NCBI GenBank assembly: GCA_034440275.1 | Contig: JAWXBS010000054.1 | Span: forward strand, 1 to 57,298 | Direction: 5' to 3' | From: VFBF01 sp034440275 | GTDB lineage: Bacteria > Pseudomonadota > Alphaproteobacteria > Caulobacterales > Aquidulcibacteraceae | DNA length: 57,298 nt | Part shown: in pieces, positions 49,084 through 57,243 of the stretch | Layout of the letters: each line of letters starts with the position of its first letter | How positions within the stretch are numbered: position 1 is the first letter of the stretch | The notes under the pieces: model-generated | Seen by the model: only the letters and a program-made list of their open reading frames with translations | Databases searched by the model: none | Told to the model about the DNA's origin: nothing | Translations under genes and position numbers: made by a program

Positions 49084-50784
49084 ATGCGGTGGTTTTTGCG
49101 TGCCATTGCGGTTGTGGCGGTATTGGCGGCGGGCTTGGGCAATGCCCAGCAGAACGCATCGCGCTTCGCGCTGGTGATCGGCAATGCCGCGTACCAAACT
49201 CCCGGCTGGCAACTGGTCAATCCAGTCAACGATGCGAACCTGATGGCTACGCGGCTTCGCGCGCTCGGCTTCCATGTTGTCCCGCTCATGAACGCCACAA
49301 AAGCGCAGATGGAAGGCGCTATGAATGCCTTCACTGCGAGAGTGAGCGCTGGCGGTGGCGAAGCCGTCGGTGTCTTTTACTACGCTGGTCATGGTGTGGA
49401 GCATGACGGCGCCAATCTGCTGGTGCCCGTCGATGTCACCGCCCGCTCGATGGACGAATTGCGCTACCATGCGCCGCCGATGCAGTTCCTTCTGCGCGAC
49501 ATGGCGCGCGCGGGGAACAAGGTGAATGTCATCATCCTCGACGCGTGCCGCAATCTGCCGCTGCCGGCAGGCTCCCGCACTGGACCGGCAGGCGGTCTCG
49601 CCGATCTCGCCGACGTTCCCGACAACGTGCTCATCGCGTACGCCACGCGTCCAGGGCTTACGGCCCCTGACAATCCCGCGGAGCGCAACAGCGTCTTCAC
49701 GCGGACCCTTTCAGAGGCGCTCGCGCGCAATCCTTCTGACACGGCAGTGAACCTCTTCAGCCAGGTTCAGGCGCAGGTCTTCAGCGCCACCGGACGCTTG
49801 CAGCGACCAGAGTTTCGTAGCGGCTTGCTGCGCGCGCCGGACTGGCGCTTTGCGGCGGCGCCGGCCGTTGCCGCCCCCACTGTCGATCCCGAGTTGGGAA
49901 GATTGCGCCGCGAAAACGAGGCGTTGCGCCAAAAGGAGCAAGAAAAACTTCGCAGTGGAGCCCCGACATCCACGCCGACCGTAGCGGTCCAGCCGCCACG
50001 TGCGCAGTCCGGGCAAACAATCAAGGACTGTCCAGAGTGCCCGGAGATTGTGGTGGTTCCGGCAGGTTCCTTCCGCATTGGCGCCGAATTCATAGAAGCC
50101 CACAACCAAAACGAAGGGCCGCCGACCACCGTTCACATTCGCGCGTTCGGGATCGGAAAGTTTGAAGTCACGCGCGGCGAGTGGGCCGCGTTCGTCGCCG
50201 CGACACGGCGATCAAATCCAGCGAATGACTGCGTAACGCTCAAGACCGGCAACTACGCGCCTAGCGGTTCTTGGCGCGATCCCGGCTTTCCGCAGACCGA
50301 CCGCCACCCCGTCACCTGCATCAGCTGGTCCGACGCACAGGCGTATGCGGTGTGGTTGTCACGCAGAACGGGGCGCTCCTATCGCCTCCCCACGGAGTCT
50401 GAATGGGAGTACGCCGCGCGCGCAGGCTCCACCACGCCCTATTGGTGGGGGACGAGCATCAGCCCGCGCCATGGCAACTACACGGACTCCGGCGTGCTCG
50501 GAACGTCACCTGTCGGCGAGTACGCCCCGAATCCATTCGGCCTCCATGACACTGCGGGAAACGCGTCGGAGTGGACGGAAGATTGCTACGAAGTCAGTCA
50601 TGCGCGAAGGCCCGTCGATGGCTCCGCTTTTCAGGGCGGCTCCCTCTGCGGACAGCGAACGTACCGAGGCGGCGATTGGCACACGGGAGGCGTGGTGCTC
50701 CGGTCAGCCGATCGCGCAGGCTCTGGGCCAGCGGCTCGCCATCACGGGAGCGGGTTGAGAGTTGTGCGGGATCTTGCGCCCTAG
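49084..50784 (+). CDS. Secreted caspase-fold protease fused to an FGE-sulfatase-type domain
   Basis: From ATG 49084 (AAGGGGA site) the product is 566 residues: a signal peptide (residues 1-22), a caspase/metacaspase domain (about 26-265) with catalytic His103 in YYAGHGVEHDG and Cys155 in ILDACRN, a short coiled coil (LRRENEALRQKEQEKL), and from about 325 a formylglycine-generating-enzyme-like domain (VVVPAGSFRIGAEF, FEVTRGEWAAF, RLPTESEWEYAARAG, NPFGLHDTAGNASEWTEDC, GSGLRVVRD). The paired Cys of genuine FGE near the GGSxxC site are not both seen, so the second domain may bind and not catalyse. Such fusions occur in bacteria; the role is unknown. Confidence 0.88.
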   Translation: MRWFLRAIAVVAVLAAGLGNAQQNASRFALVIGNAAYQTPGWQLVNPVNDANLMATRLRALGFHVVPLMNATKAQMEGAMNAFTARVSAGGGEAVGVFYYAGHGVEHDGANLLVPVDVTARSMDELRYHAPPMQFLLRDMARAGNKVNVIILDACRNLPLPAGSRTGPAGGLADLADVPDNVLIAYATRPGLTAPDNPAERNSVFTRTLSEALARNPSDTAVNLFSQVQAQVFSATGRLQRPEFRSGLLRAPDWRFAAAPAVAAPTVDPELGRLRRENEALRQKEQEKLRSGAPTSTPTVAVQPPRAQSGQTIKDCPECPEIVVVPAGSFRIGAEFIEAHNQNEGPPTTVHIRAFGIGKFEVTRGEWAAFVAATRRSNPANDCVTLKTGNYAPSGSWRDPGFPQTDRHPVTCISWSDAQAYAVWLSRRTGRSYRLPTESEWEYAARAGSTTPYWWGTSISPRHGNYTDSGVLGTSPVGEYAPNPFGLHDTAGNASEWTEDCYEVSHARRPVDGSAFQGGSLCGQRTYRGGDWHTGGVVLRSADRAGSGPAARHHGSGLRVVRDLAP

Positions 50785-50858
50785 AGGTCCGCTGTATCGC
50801 CAACGAGCAGCGCTCGTCGCGCTGATCCTGTTCCGCCAGCGCCGCGTACCACGCGGCG

Positions 50859-51221
50859 ATGCTGCAGATCCCCTACGCGCTCAACATTCTCATCCTGGCG
50901 CCGGTGTGCCTGGCCATGTTCGCCGGTCGCGGGACCGCGACCGTGTTCGAGGGCAAGGTTGCGGCGTCGCATGGGCTTGAGCTGCTCGTGGGCGCGCTTT
51001 GGGGCTCGATCCTGATCGGCTCGATCGTCGGTCTGTGGCAGCCGAAGCTGATGGCGCCGCTGCTGGCGATGCAGGTGTTCTACAAGGCGACGTGGCTGCT
51101 CGCCTTCATCGCGCCGGCCGTGATGAAGGACGGCTGGCAGGCGGCGCCCATGGGCATCACGATCTGCTTCGCCGCCATCGTTGTGGCCTGGCCGTTCTTC
51201 ATCCTCGCGGCATTGCGGTAG
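50859..51221 (+). CDS. Four-helix membrane protein, unknown
   Basis: The 120-residue product has about four hydrophobic helices (NILILAPVCLAMF, GLELLVGALWGSILIGSIVG, LLAMQVFYKATWLLAFIAPAV, ITICFAAIVVAWPFFIL) and few polar residues. No domain is recognised. The ATG at 50859 has no convincing ribosome site, and no alternative start lies upstream before a stop. It follows the caspase gene by 74 bp. Confidence 0.6.
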   Translation: MLQIPYALNILILAPVCLAMFAGRGTATVFEGKVAASHGLELLVGALWGSILIGSIVGLWQPKLMAPLLAMQVFYKATWLLAFIAPAVMKDGWQAAPMGITICFAAIVVAWPFFILAALR

Positions 51222-51304
51222 CGACGACGCGCGACATTTCCTGCAACGCCCGCTTGCACCCAACCCCGGCGCAGCGCCATTGATCGGAACTCAGGGAGAC
51301 AGTC

Positions 51305-51505
51305 ATGCGCCGCATCCTCACGCCCGCCCTTCTCGTGATCGCCGCGATGGTGCTGTCGGGTTGCCTTGCGGGCGCCGTCGTCGGCGCTGCGGGCCGGGTC
51401 GTCGGCACGACCGCGAAGGTCGCGGTGAAGACCACCGGCGCGGTGGTGGACGTCGTCACGCCGGGCGATGACGACGATGAAGACGAGGACGACGATCGTC
51501 GCTGA
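51305..51505 (+). CDS. Small lipoprotein with acidic tail
   Basis: GGGAG precedes ATG 51305. The 66-residue product has a lipoprotein signal ending VLSGC, a Gly/Val/Ala-rich stretch (GAVVGAAGRVVGTTAKVAVK) and the tail DDDDEDEDDD ending RR. This matches a type of tiny proteobacterial lipoprotein with a glycine-zipper-like middle; the acidic tail could bind cations. Function unknown. Confidence 0.75.
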   Translation: MRRILTPALLVIAAMVLSGCLAGAVVGAAGRVVGTTAKVAVKTTGAVVDVVTPGDDDDEDEDDDRR

Positions 51506-51604
51506 TCGCTGGCGCGGCCCGGTCGCGCGCCCTACATTACAGGGACATGAGTTGCGCCGGTCGCCGACCGGGCGTTTCATGACGACTTCTACAGGAGAAC
51601 GGTC

Positions 51605-52123
51605 ATGCGTCTTCTCGCCATCGCCGCGGCTGCGGGCCTGAGCCTCGCCTTCGCCGCCACCGCCAGCGCCGGTCCCGTCGTGGTGCGCCCCATCGCGGTG
51701 GAGGCGGACCTCCAGAAGAAGTTCGACGACGACTACGGCACGCGCGAGATCGCCGAGCTGCAGGAGGCACTGAACCGCGCGCTCGCCGCCGAACTGGCGA
51801 GCGTCGGCGCCACCATCGGCGCGGAAGGCCCCATCACCATCGAGACAACGCTTGTCGACGTGAAGCCTTCCCGGCCCACGCTCGCGCAGGGGCAGAAGCG
51901 TCCGGGCCTCGACATGATCCGCAGTGTCAGCCTCGGCGGCGCAGAACTGAAAGCGCGTCTCGTGGCGGCTGACGGGCGCGTGCTGAACGAGTTCAGCTAC
52001 GACTGGTACGAGTACGATCTGGCCAACGCCTATGGCACCTCTACCTGGTCCGACGCCCGCCGCGCGATCCGCCGCTACGCCGACCGCGTCGCCGCCGCGT
52101 ACCGCGCGCAATCGCCGGGCTGA
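51605..52123 (+). CDS. Exported protein of unknown function
   Basis: An AGGAG site precedes ATG 51605. The 172-residue product has a signal peptide ending ASA and a mature domain with VVVRPIAVEADLQKKFDDDYG, a helix LQEALNRALAAELASVGA, ITIETTLVDVKPSRPTLAQG and FSYDWYEYDLANAYGTSTW. The alternation of strand and helix suggests a small alpha/beta periplasmic domain; no family is assigned. It is convergent with queE. Confidence 0.75.
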   Translation: MRLLAIAAAAGLSLAFAATASAGPVVVRPIAVEADLQKKFDDDYGTREIAELQEALNRALAAELASVGATIGAEGPITIETTLVDVKPSRPTLAQGQKRPGLDMIRSVSLGGAELKARLVAADGRVLNEFSYDWYEYDLANAYGTSTWSDARRAIRRYADRVAAAYRAQSPG

Positions 52124-52130
52124 GCGTCCC

Positions 52131-52760
52131 TCAGCGAATCCCCAGCGTCTTGTGGGTCTGCAGACTCAGCCGCCAGCGCGGGTGCGTGAGGCAGTAACCG
52201 ACCGCCGCTGCGGTGTTTTCAGCCTGCGTGGGTGAATCCATCGGCTGCAGCAGGAAATGATCGAACGCGAGCGCTTCGAAACGTTCGGGACGCGCTTTTT
52301 CCTGCGGATACACGAGCTTGAGTTCGTTCCCGCGCGTTTGCGCGAGCGGCGCATCGGCCTTCGGGCTGACGCAGATCCAGTCGATGCCGGGCGGCGCTTC
52401 GATCGTGCCGTTGGTCTCCACCGCAATCTCGAAACCGCGCGCGTGCAGCGCCGCGATCAGCGCCTCGTCGACCTGCAGCAGCGGTTCCCCGCCTGTGCAC
52501 ACGACGTAGGGCGCGCCGCCGCCCGGCCAGTGTTCAGCCACCGCGTCGGCCAGCGCATCCGCCGTGTCGAAACGTCCCCCGCCCTGGCCATCCATGCCGA
52601 CGAAGTCGGTGTCGCAGAACGTGCAGACCGCCGCCGCGCGGTCTTCCTCGCGGCCCGACCACAGATTGCAGCCCGCAAACCGCAGGAACACCGATGGTCG
52701 CCCCGCCTGCATGCCTTCGCCCTGCAGCGTGTAGAAGATTTCCTTGACCGCATAGCTCAT
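52131..52760 (-). CDS. queE: 7-carboxy-7-deazaguanine synthase
   Basis: ATG 52760 overlaps the queC stop (ATGA) and gives 209 residues. The radical-SAM cysteines are Cys31, Cys46 and Cys49 (FAGCNLW, then CTFCDTDF), with a longer spacing between the first two as in one QueE clade. TLQGEG (11-16), VVCTGGEPLLQ and the C-terminal DSPTQAENTAAA are also typical. It converts carboxytetrahydropterin to CDG in queuosine synthesis. Confidence 0.93.
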   Translation of the reverse strand: MSYAVKEIFYTLQGEGMQAGRPSVFLRFAGCNLWSGREEDRAAAVCTFCDTDFVGMDGQGGGRFDTADALADAVAEHWPGGGAPYVVCTGGEPLLQVDEALIAALHARGFEIAVETNGTIEAPPGIDWICVSPKADAPLAQTRGNELKLVYPQEKARPERFEALAFDHFLLQPMDSPTQAENTAAAVGYCLTHPRWRLSLQTHKTLGIR

Positions 52761-53455
52761 GCGGCGCGCCAGGCCGCCCAGCCCTTCGCGCGCAGATCGC
52801 ACGCGGGGCACGTCCCGCAGCCATAGCCCCAGGGATGGCGATGCGTGCGATCACCCTCGTAGCAGGTGTGGGAGTGCTCGACGACGAGATCCACGAGGTC
52901 ATCGCCGCCCAGTTCGTACGCCAGCCCCCAGGTCTGCGCCTTGGTCAGCTTCATCAGCGGGGTCACGACCGTCAGCGACGTATCGAGGCCGAGCTGCAGC
53001 GCGCGCTCCATGGCGTCCAGGGTGTCGCGCCGGCAGTCCGGGTAGCCGGAGAAGTCCGTCTCGCACATGCCGCCGACGAGCACGCCCAGTCCCCGCCGGT
53101 ACGCAAGCGCCGCAGCGTACGCCAGGAAGACGAGATTGCGACCCGGCACGAAAGTGCTCGGCAGGCCGTTCGCCTGCATCTCGATGGCCCTGTCTGAAGT
53201 CAGCGCACTTTCAGCCAGTGCGCCGAACGAGGCGATGTCGACTACCTCATCCCGCCCCAACCGTTCCGCCCATTTTGGGTCATGCATGCGGAGCGCCGCC
53301 AGCACGTGAGGACGCTGGTCGAGCTCCACGGCGTGGCGTTGGCCATAGGCGAAGCCGATCGTCTCGACCCGGTCGTAGCGCGCGAGCGCCCATGCGAGAC
53401 AGGTTGTGGAGTCCTGGCCGGCGGAGAACAGGACGAGGGCGGACGAACGATCCAT
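52757..53455 (-). CDS. queC: 7-cyano-7-deazaguanine synthase
   Basis: The 232-residue protein has the PP-loop SAGQDSTTC (11-19), the segment GFAYGQRHAVEL, PGRNLVFLAYAAALA, and the zinc site formed by SHTCYEG and CGTCPACDLR. It uses ATP and ammonia to turn CDG into preQ0. The SAGQDS loop keeps the SxGxDS essentials. It is coupled with queE; queD and the folE genes are not in this window, nor is any DNA 7-deazaguanine modification gene. Confidence 0.95.
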   Translation of the reverse strand: MDRSSALVLFSAGQDSTTCLAWALARYDRVETIGFAYGQRHAVELDQRPHVLAALRMHDPKWAERLGRDEVVDIASFGALAESALTSDRAIEMQANGLPSTFVPGRNLVFLAYAAALAYRRGLGVLVGGMCETDFSGYPDCRRDTLDAMERALQLGLDTSLTVVTPLMKLTKAQTWGLAYELGGDDLVDLVVEHSHTCYEGDRTHRHPWGYGCGTCPACDLRAKGWAAWRAA

Positions 53456-53505
53456 CCGCCGGTTATAGGCGCAACCCCCGATTGGGACATCCCTTGCTCC
53501 GAAGG

Positions 53506-53580
53506 CTCTTCCCGGTGGTGCGCAAAGCGTAAAATGCTGTGTCCTGCGCGCCTCAACACAGCGGGAAGAGACCCTTACGC
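53506..53580 (+). other. Candidate structured leader between queC and a TonB receptor
   Basis: CTCTTCCCG (53506-53514) pairs with CGGGAAGAG (53562-53570) around an inner hairpin GCTGTGT/ACACAGC (53536-53542 and 53556-53562). GCGTAA (53527-53532) could pair with TTACGC (53575-53580), which would make a pseudoknot. The rest of the 285-bp gap holds no gene. It may be chance or a cis-regulatory RNA for the receptor. Confidence 0.35.
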
Positions 53581-53740
53581 AGCGTCATACTATTGACAGT
53601 CGATGCCTCCCAGCCGTGAACTGAGGGCAACGTGGACATGATGCGACCGGATTCGTTCGGGCGACAGCATGAACCGCACCAGGCGTCGCTACGCCGTATC
53701 GCTCGCAATGTCGGCGAATCCGTAGGGGAGGAATTTAGGC

Positions 53741-56566
53741 ATGACAGGTAAGAACCGCTCGACGTTTGCGTTTTTCACGGGGGTGTCGCTTGCGGCCCTC
53801 GGCGCGGCGTCCCCTGCGCTGGCGCAGGAACAGGAACAAGGCCGTGTGACCGACGAAATCGTCGTCACGGCTGAAAAGCGCGAAGCCTCGATCCAGGACG
53901 TTCCGATCGCCATTTCGGCGTTCGACGAGAGCCGCCTTGAGCGCCTGCAGCTCAACGACGCGCAGGATCTCCAGCTCGCCATCCCGAACTTCCAGTTCTC
54001 GAAGCAGAACTTCACCGGCAACAACGTCGCGATCCGCGGCGTCGGCACCAAGGTCGTCGCCACGTCTGGCGATGCGGCGGTCGGCATCCACATCAACGGC
54101 GCGCCGGTCGGCAACTCGCCGATCTTCGAAGGCGAATTCTTCGACGTGCAACGCGTTGAAGTCCTGCGCGGCCCGCAAGGCACGCTGTACGGACGCAACT
54201 CGTCCTCGGGCGTTCTGAACATCATCACCCAGAAGGCGGTCCCGGAAGAATTCTCCGGCCGTATCGAAGGGACCTACGGCAACTTCAACACCTACAAGAC
54301 CAACGGCTACGTCAACATTCCGATCGGCGACACCTTCGCCGCGCGCCTCGCGGGCTTCTACACGAAGCGTGACGGCTTCTCGGAAGACATCGTCAGCGGC
54401 AACGACGTCGACGGTCGCGACATGTACGCAGTGCGCGGTTCGCTGTTCGCGCAGCTCGCCGACAACGTCGACGCGAGCCTGATGGTCCAGTACTTCAAGG
54501 AAGACTCGAACCGCTCGCGTATCGGCAAGCAGCTCTGCACCCGTGACAACCGTCCGTGGCCGTTCAGCCAGGGCTGCCTTAACACCAGCCTCGGTTTCGA
54601 CGCGCTCAACTCGTCAGCCACGCTCGGCGGTCTCGGCGCCCTGATCTTCCCGGGCTTCGACCCGGACGGCGCGGGTCCGATCCAGCCCACGCTGCTGATC
54701 GACAACCCGGCGCTCGCGGGCAACAACCCCGACGATCTCCGTCAGGTGGCGCTGACCTTCCAGCCGAAGCACGAGTTCGAAGACTTCTTCACGAGCTTCG
54801 AGTTCAACTGGGATTTCGGCCCGGTGAAGTTCACCTCGCTGACGTCGTTCGCCTCCAACGAGGTGTCGTCGAACGTCGACTACAACCAGTCCTTCGGCGG
54901 ACAGGCGCTGCGCCCGACCGTCTTCAATCCGACCGGTCCCTACACAGGCACCCGGACCGGCACGCAGAGGTTCCTCGCGACGTTTGACCAATCCTCGGTC
55001 TCGACGGAATCCATCACCCAGGAATTCCGTCTGGCGTCCGATCTCGACGGCTGGTTCAATTACACGATCGGCTACATCTCGATCGACTCCGAAGCCACTG
55101 ATTCCAGCTACCAGGTCATTTCGAACTCCCTCGAAGCGATCGGACAGGGCCTCGGCATTCCCGCGTCGTTCGAACAGAACTTCTTTGAAAGCTTCACGGG
55201 GCTTTACAAGCTGGACGCCTCCGCCATCTTCGGCGAAGTCTACCTCCAGCCCACCGACGACCTGAAGCTGACGATTGGCCTGCGTCGCACCTCCGACGAC
55301 AAGCTCGTCCAGGATCGCAACACGCTGCTGCAGGGCGTGCCGCGCACCAGCGTGCCGCTCAGCACCCGGACGGCGTCCTTCGACGAGACCACCGGCCGCG
55401 CCACGCTCGCCTACAGCTCGCAGCTTCCGTTCACGGATGAGACGAACTGGTATGCGTCCTACGCCCGCGGCTACAAGGGCGGCGGCATCAACCCGCCGTT
55501 CGATCCCGCGCTGTTCACCGGCGTCGCCCGCGACTTCGCTCCGGAATTCGTTCAGTCGTACGAAGTCGGCGTTAAGAACGTCCTCGCCGACGGTCGCATG
55601 ACCGCCAACCTGGCCGGCTTCTACTACGAGTACGAAGGCTACCAGATCACGCGGATCGTGAACCGCACCTCGGTCAACGCCAACCTCGACGCCACCATCC
55701 AGGGCCTCGAAGCGGAGTTCACCTGGGAGCCGGTCAACGGCCTCGTGTTCGACTTCAACGTCGGATATCTGAGCTCCGAGATCACCGACTCCATCGGCGG
55801 CCTCGTTGACCCCATCAACGTCACCAATGGCAACGCGAACTACACGGGCGTGTCCGACGCACTGCGCTGGACCCGCACGATGGTGTACGACTCCACGGGC
55901 ACGGTCTTCCTTGGCACGCTCGGCACCGGCGGCTCGCTTCCGAGCGCACCGGCGGGTTCGGTTGTGCGGTCGGTCAACGTGGCCGACCTTGCCGGCGCCA
56001 ACGGCGGCGCGGCGCAGGCGGCGGCTGGCGGCATCGTCGCCAACCCGGCGCTCGCCACGATCTCCACGGCGGCGCGGTGCATCGTGTCGAACGCGGCGGT
56101 CACGGCGATCCAGGGCATCAACCCCGCCCTGCTGCCCTTCGCGTGCCAACTCGGCCGCAACTTCGGCGGCGACGCGCTCTCCGGTTCGGACGGCATCAAG
56201 CGTCTGCTGGAAGGCAACGACCTGCCGAACACCCCGGAATGGACCGTGTCCTTCGGCGGCCAGTACACCATTCCGATGGGCAACTGGGCGGCGACGCTGC
56301 GGGCCGACTACTACTACCAGGCCGAGAGCTTCTCGCGGATCTTCAACGCCGCGACCGACCAGCTGGACAGCTACTCGCAGATCAACGCGTCCCTGCGGTT
56401 CGAGAATGAAGACGCCGGCCTCTACGCCAGCCTCTTCGTCAAGAACATCGCCGACGACGATGTGATCACCGACCTCTACCTGACCGACCAGTCGTCGGGC
56501 CTCTTCTCCAACGCCTTCCTGCTTGAGCCGCGCACGTTCGGCGTCACGCTGGGCAAGCGCTGGTAA
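53741..56566 (+). CDS. TonB-dependent outer-membrane receptor
   Basis: A GGAGGAA site precedes ATG 53741. The 941-residue protein has a signal peptide ending ALA, the TonB-box-like DEIVVTAEKREASIQDVP, a plug (FQFSKQNFTGNNVAIRGVG, FDVQRVEVLRGPQGTLYGRNSSSGVLNI in pieces) and a barrel ending TFGVTLGKRW. Near the C-terminus an Ala/Gly-rich insertion (about 710-815) with two Cys forms an unusually long loop. Members of this class take up siderophores, sugars or hydrophobic compounds; the substrate is unknown. Confidence 0.93.
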   Translation: MTGKNRSTFAFFTGVSLAALGAASPALAQEQEQGRVTDEIVVTAEKREASIQDVPIAISAFDESRLERLQLNDAQDLQLAIPNFQFSKQNFTGNNVAIRGVGTKVVATSGDAAVGIHINGAPVGNSPIFEGEFFDVQRVEVLRGPQGTLYGRNSSSGVLNIITQKAVPEEFSGRIEGTYGNFNTYKTNGYVNIPIGDTFAARLAGFYTKRDGFSEDIVSGNDVDGRDMYAVRGSLFAQLADNVDASLMVQYFKEDSNRSRIGKQLCTRDNRPWPFSQGCLNTSLGFDALNSSATLGGLGALIFPGFDPDGAGPIQPTLLIDNPALAGNNPDDLRQVALTFQPKHEFEDFFTSFEFNWDFGPVKFTSLTSFASNEVSSNVDYNQSFGGQALRPTVFNPTGPYTGTRTGTQRFLATFDQSSVSTESITQEFRLASDLDGWFNYTIGYISIDSEATDSSYQVISNSLEAIGQGLGIPASFEQNFFESFTGLYKLDASAIFGEVYLQPTDDLKLTIGLRRTSDDKLVQDRNTLLQGVPRTSVPLSTRTASFDETTGRATLAYSSQLPFTDETNWYASYARGYKGGGINPPFDPALFTGVARDFAPEFVQSYEVGVKNVLADGRMTANLAGFYYEYEGYQITRIVNRTSVNANLDATIQGLEAEFTWEPVNGLVFDFNVGYLSSEITDSIGGLVDPINVTNGNANYTGVSDALRWTRTMVYDSTGTVFLGTLGTGGSLPSAPAGSVVRSVNVADLAGANGGAAQAAAGGIVANPALATISTAARCIVSNAAVTAIQGINPALLPFACQLGRNFGGDALSGSDGIKRLLEGNDLPNTPEWTVSFGGQYTIPMGNWAATLRADYYYQAESFSRIFNAATDQLDSYSQINASLRFENEDAGLYASLFVKNIADDDVITDLYLTDQSSGLFSNAFLLEPRTFGVTLGKRW

Positions 56567-56591
56567 GACAGGTCAGAACCTGAAACTGCGG

Positions 56592-56624
56592 GAGGGGAGC
56601 CGAAAGGCTCCCCTCTTTGCTTTT
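56592..56624 (+). terminator. Rho-independent terminator
   Basis: The stem GAGGGGAGCC/GGCTCCCCTC (56592-56601 and 56606-56615) with a GAAA loop is followed by TTTGCTTTT. It lies 26 bases after the receptor stop. Confidence 0.92.
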
Positions 56625-56643
56625 GGGGACTTGAAGCCCGGTG

Positions 56644-57243
56644 CTAGCCGAGCGCCTGCGAGAAATCGCACACGCTCGCCGCGCCGTCCTCGGCGCCGAT
56701 GGCGAGATGTTTGCCGTCCGCCGACCACGCCAGCACCGTGATTTGCGCGCCGCCCGGCGCCTGCACCAGCAACGGTTTGCCGCTCGGGCCCCCGCCCGCG
56801 ACCAGCGGCATCAGCGCCACCTCCCCGTCCTGCCCGCCCGCGACGAGCACGGCGCGGTTCGGGTGACACGCGATCGCCGTACAGGGACTGCCGAGCTCTC
56901 CCGCCACTTCGGCGTTCTGTCCGATCGGCCCGGTGGCGCTCTGGAACGGCCACAACACCACTTCCGTCGCGCCCGACGTCGCAAGCCAGCGTTTGTCGTA
57001 CGAGAAGGACACGTCGCGGATCTTCGCGGGATAGCCCGCCATGCGGAAATGCTGGCCGTCCTGCAGCCGCCAGCCGTGCAGCGCCTGCTCCTGCATGGTG
57101 GTGACGAGAAACTTCGCGTCGTGCGTCCAAACCACCGAAAGGTGCGCGCCTTTCCAGGCGAGCGTCTTGCGCCGGCTCTCGGGCGAGGCCGCCCACCACA
57201 CCACGGTGACAGGCCTCGCGTTTGGGGCCAAGGGCCGGCGCAT
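56644..57243 (-). CDS. WD40-repeat protein (N-terminus interrupted or truncated)
   Basis: From ATG 57243 the product has 199 residues with WD40-like blades: VVWTHDAKFLVTTM, VSFSYDKRWLATSGATEVVLWPF, AIACHPNRAVLVAGGQDGEVALM, VLAWSADGKHLAIGAEDGAASV. A full propeller needs more blades, which should lie upstream. The same frame continues upstream beyond a TAG at 57256-57258 for at least 13 codons to the window edge, with matching character (EAAHDIVATP). So this is either a gene start by chance, a nonsense mutation, or a sequencing slip. Function unknown; it may scaffold a complex. Confidence 0.7.
   Translation of the reverse strand: MRRPLAPNARPVTVVWWAASPESRRKTLAWKGAHLSVVWTHDAKFLVTTMQEQALHGWRLQDGQHFRMAGYPAKIRDVSFSYDKRWLATSGATEVVLWPFQSATGPIGQNAEVAGELGSPCTAIACHPNRAVLVAGGQDGEVALMPLVAGGGPSGKPLLVQAPGGAQITVLAWSADGKHLAIGAEDGAASVCDFSQALG

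Noticed and set aside
49084..50784. Diversity-generating retroelement target
   Set aside because: FGE folds can be such targets, but no reverse transcriptase or template/variable repeat pair is in the window.
52131..53455. DNA 7-deazaguanine modification (dpd) system
   Set aside because: Only queE and queC are present; no dpdA or other dpd gene, so tRNA queuosine is the natural explanation.
53593..53621. TTGACA as a -35 promoter box for the second TonB receptor
   Set aside because: No convincing -10 box stands at 17 bp spacing, and a six-base match is weak evidence.
54614..56149. Long open frame antisense to the second TonB receptor
   Set aside because: No domain, biased composition, and the receptor is intact on the plus strand.
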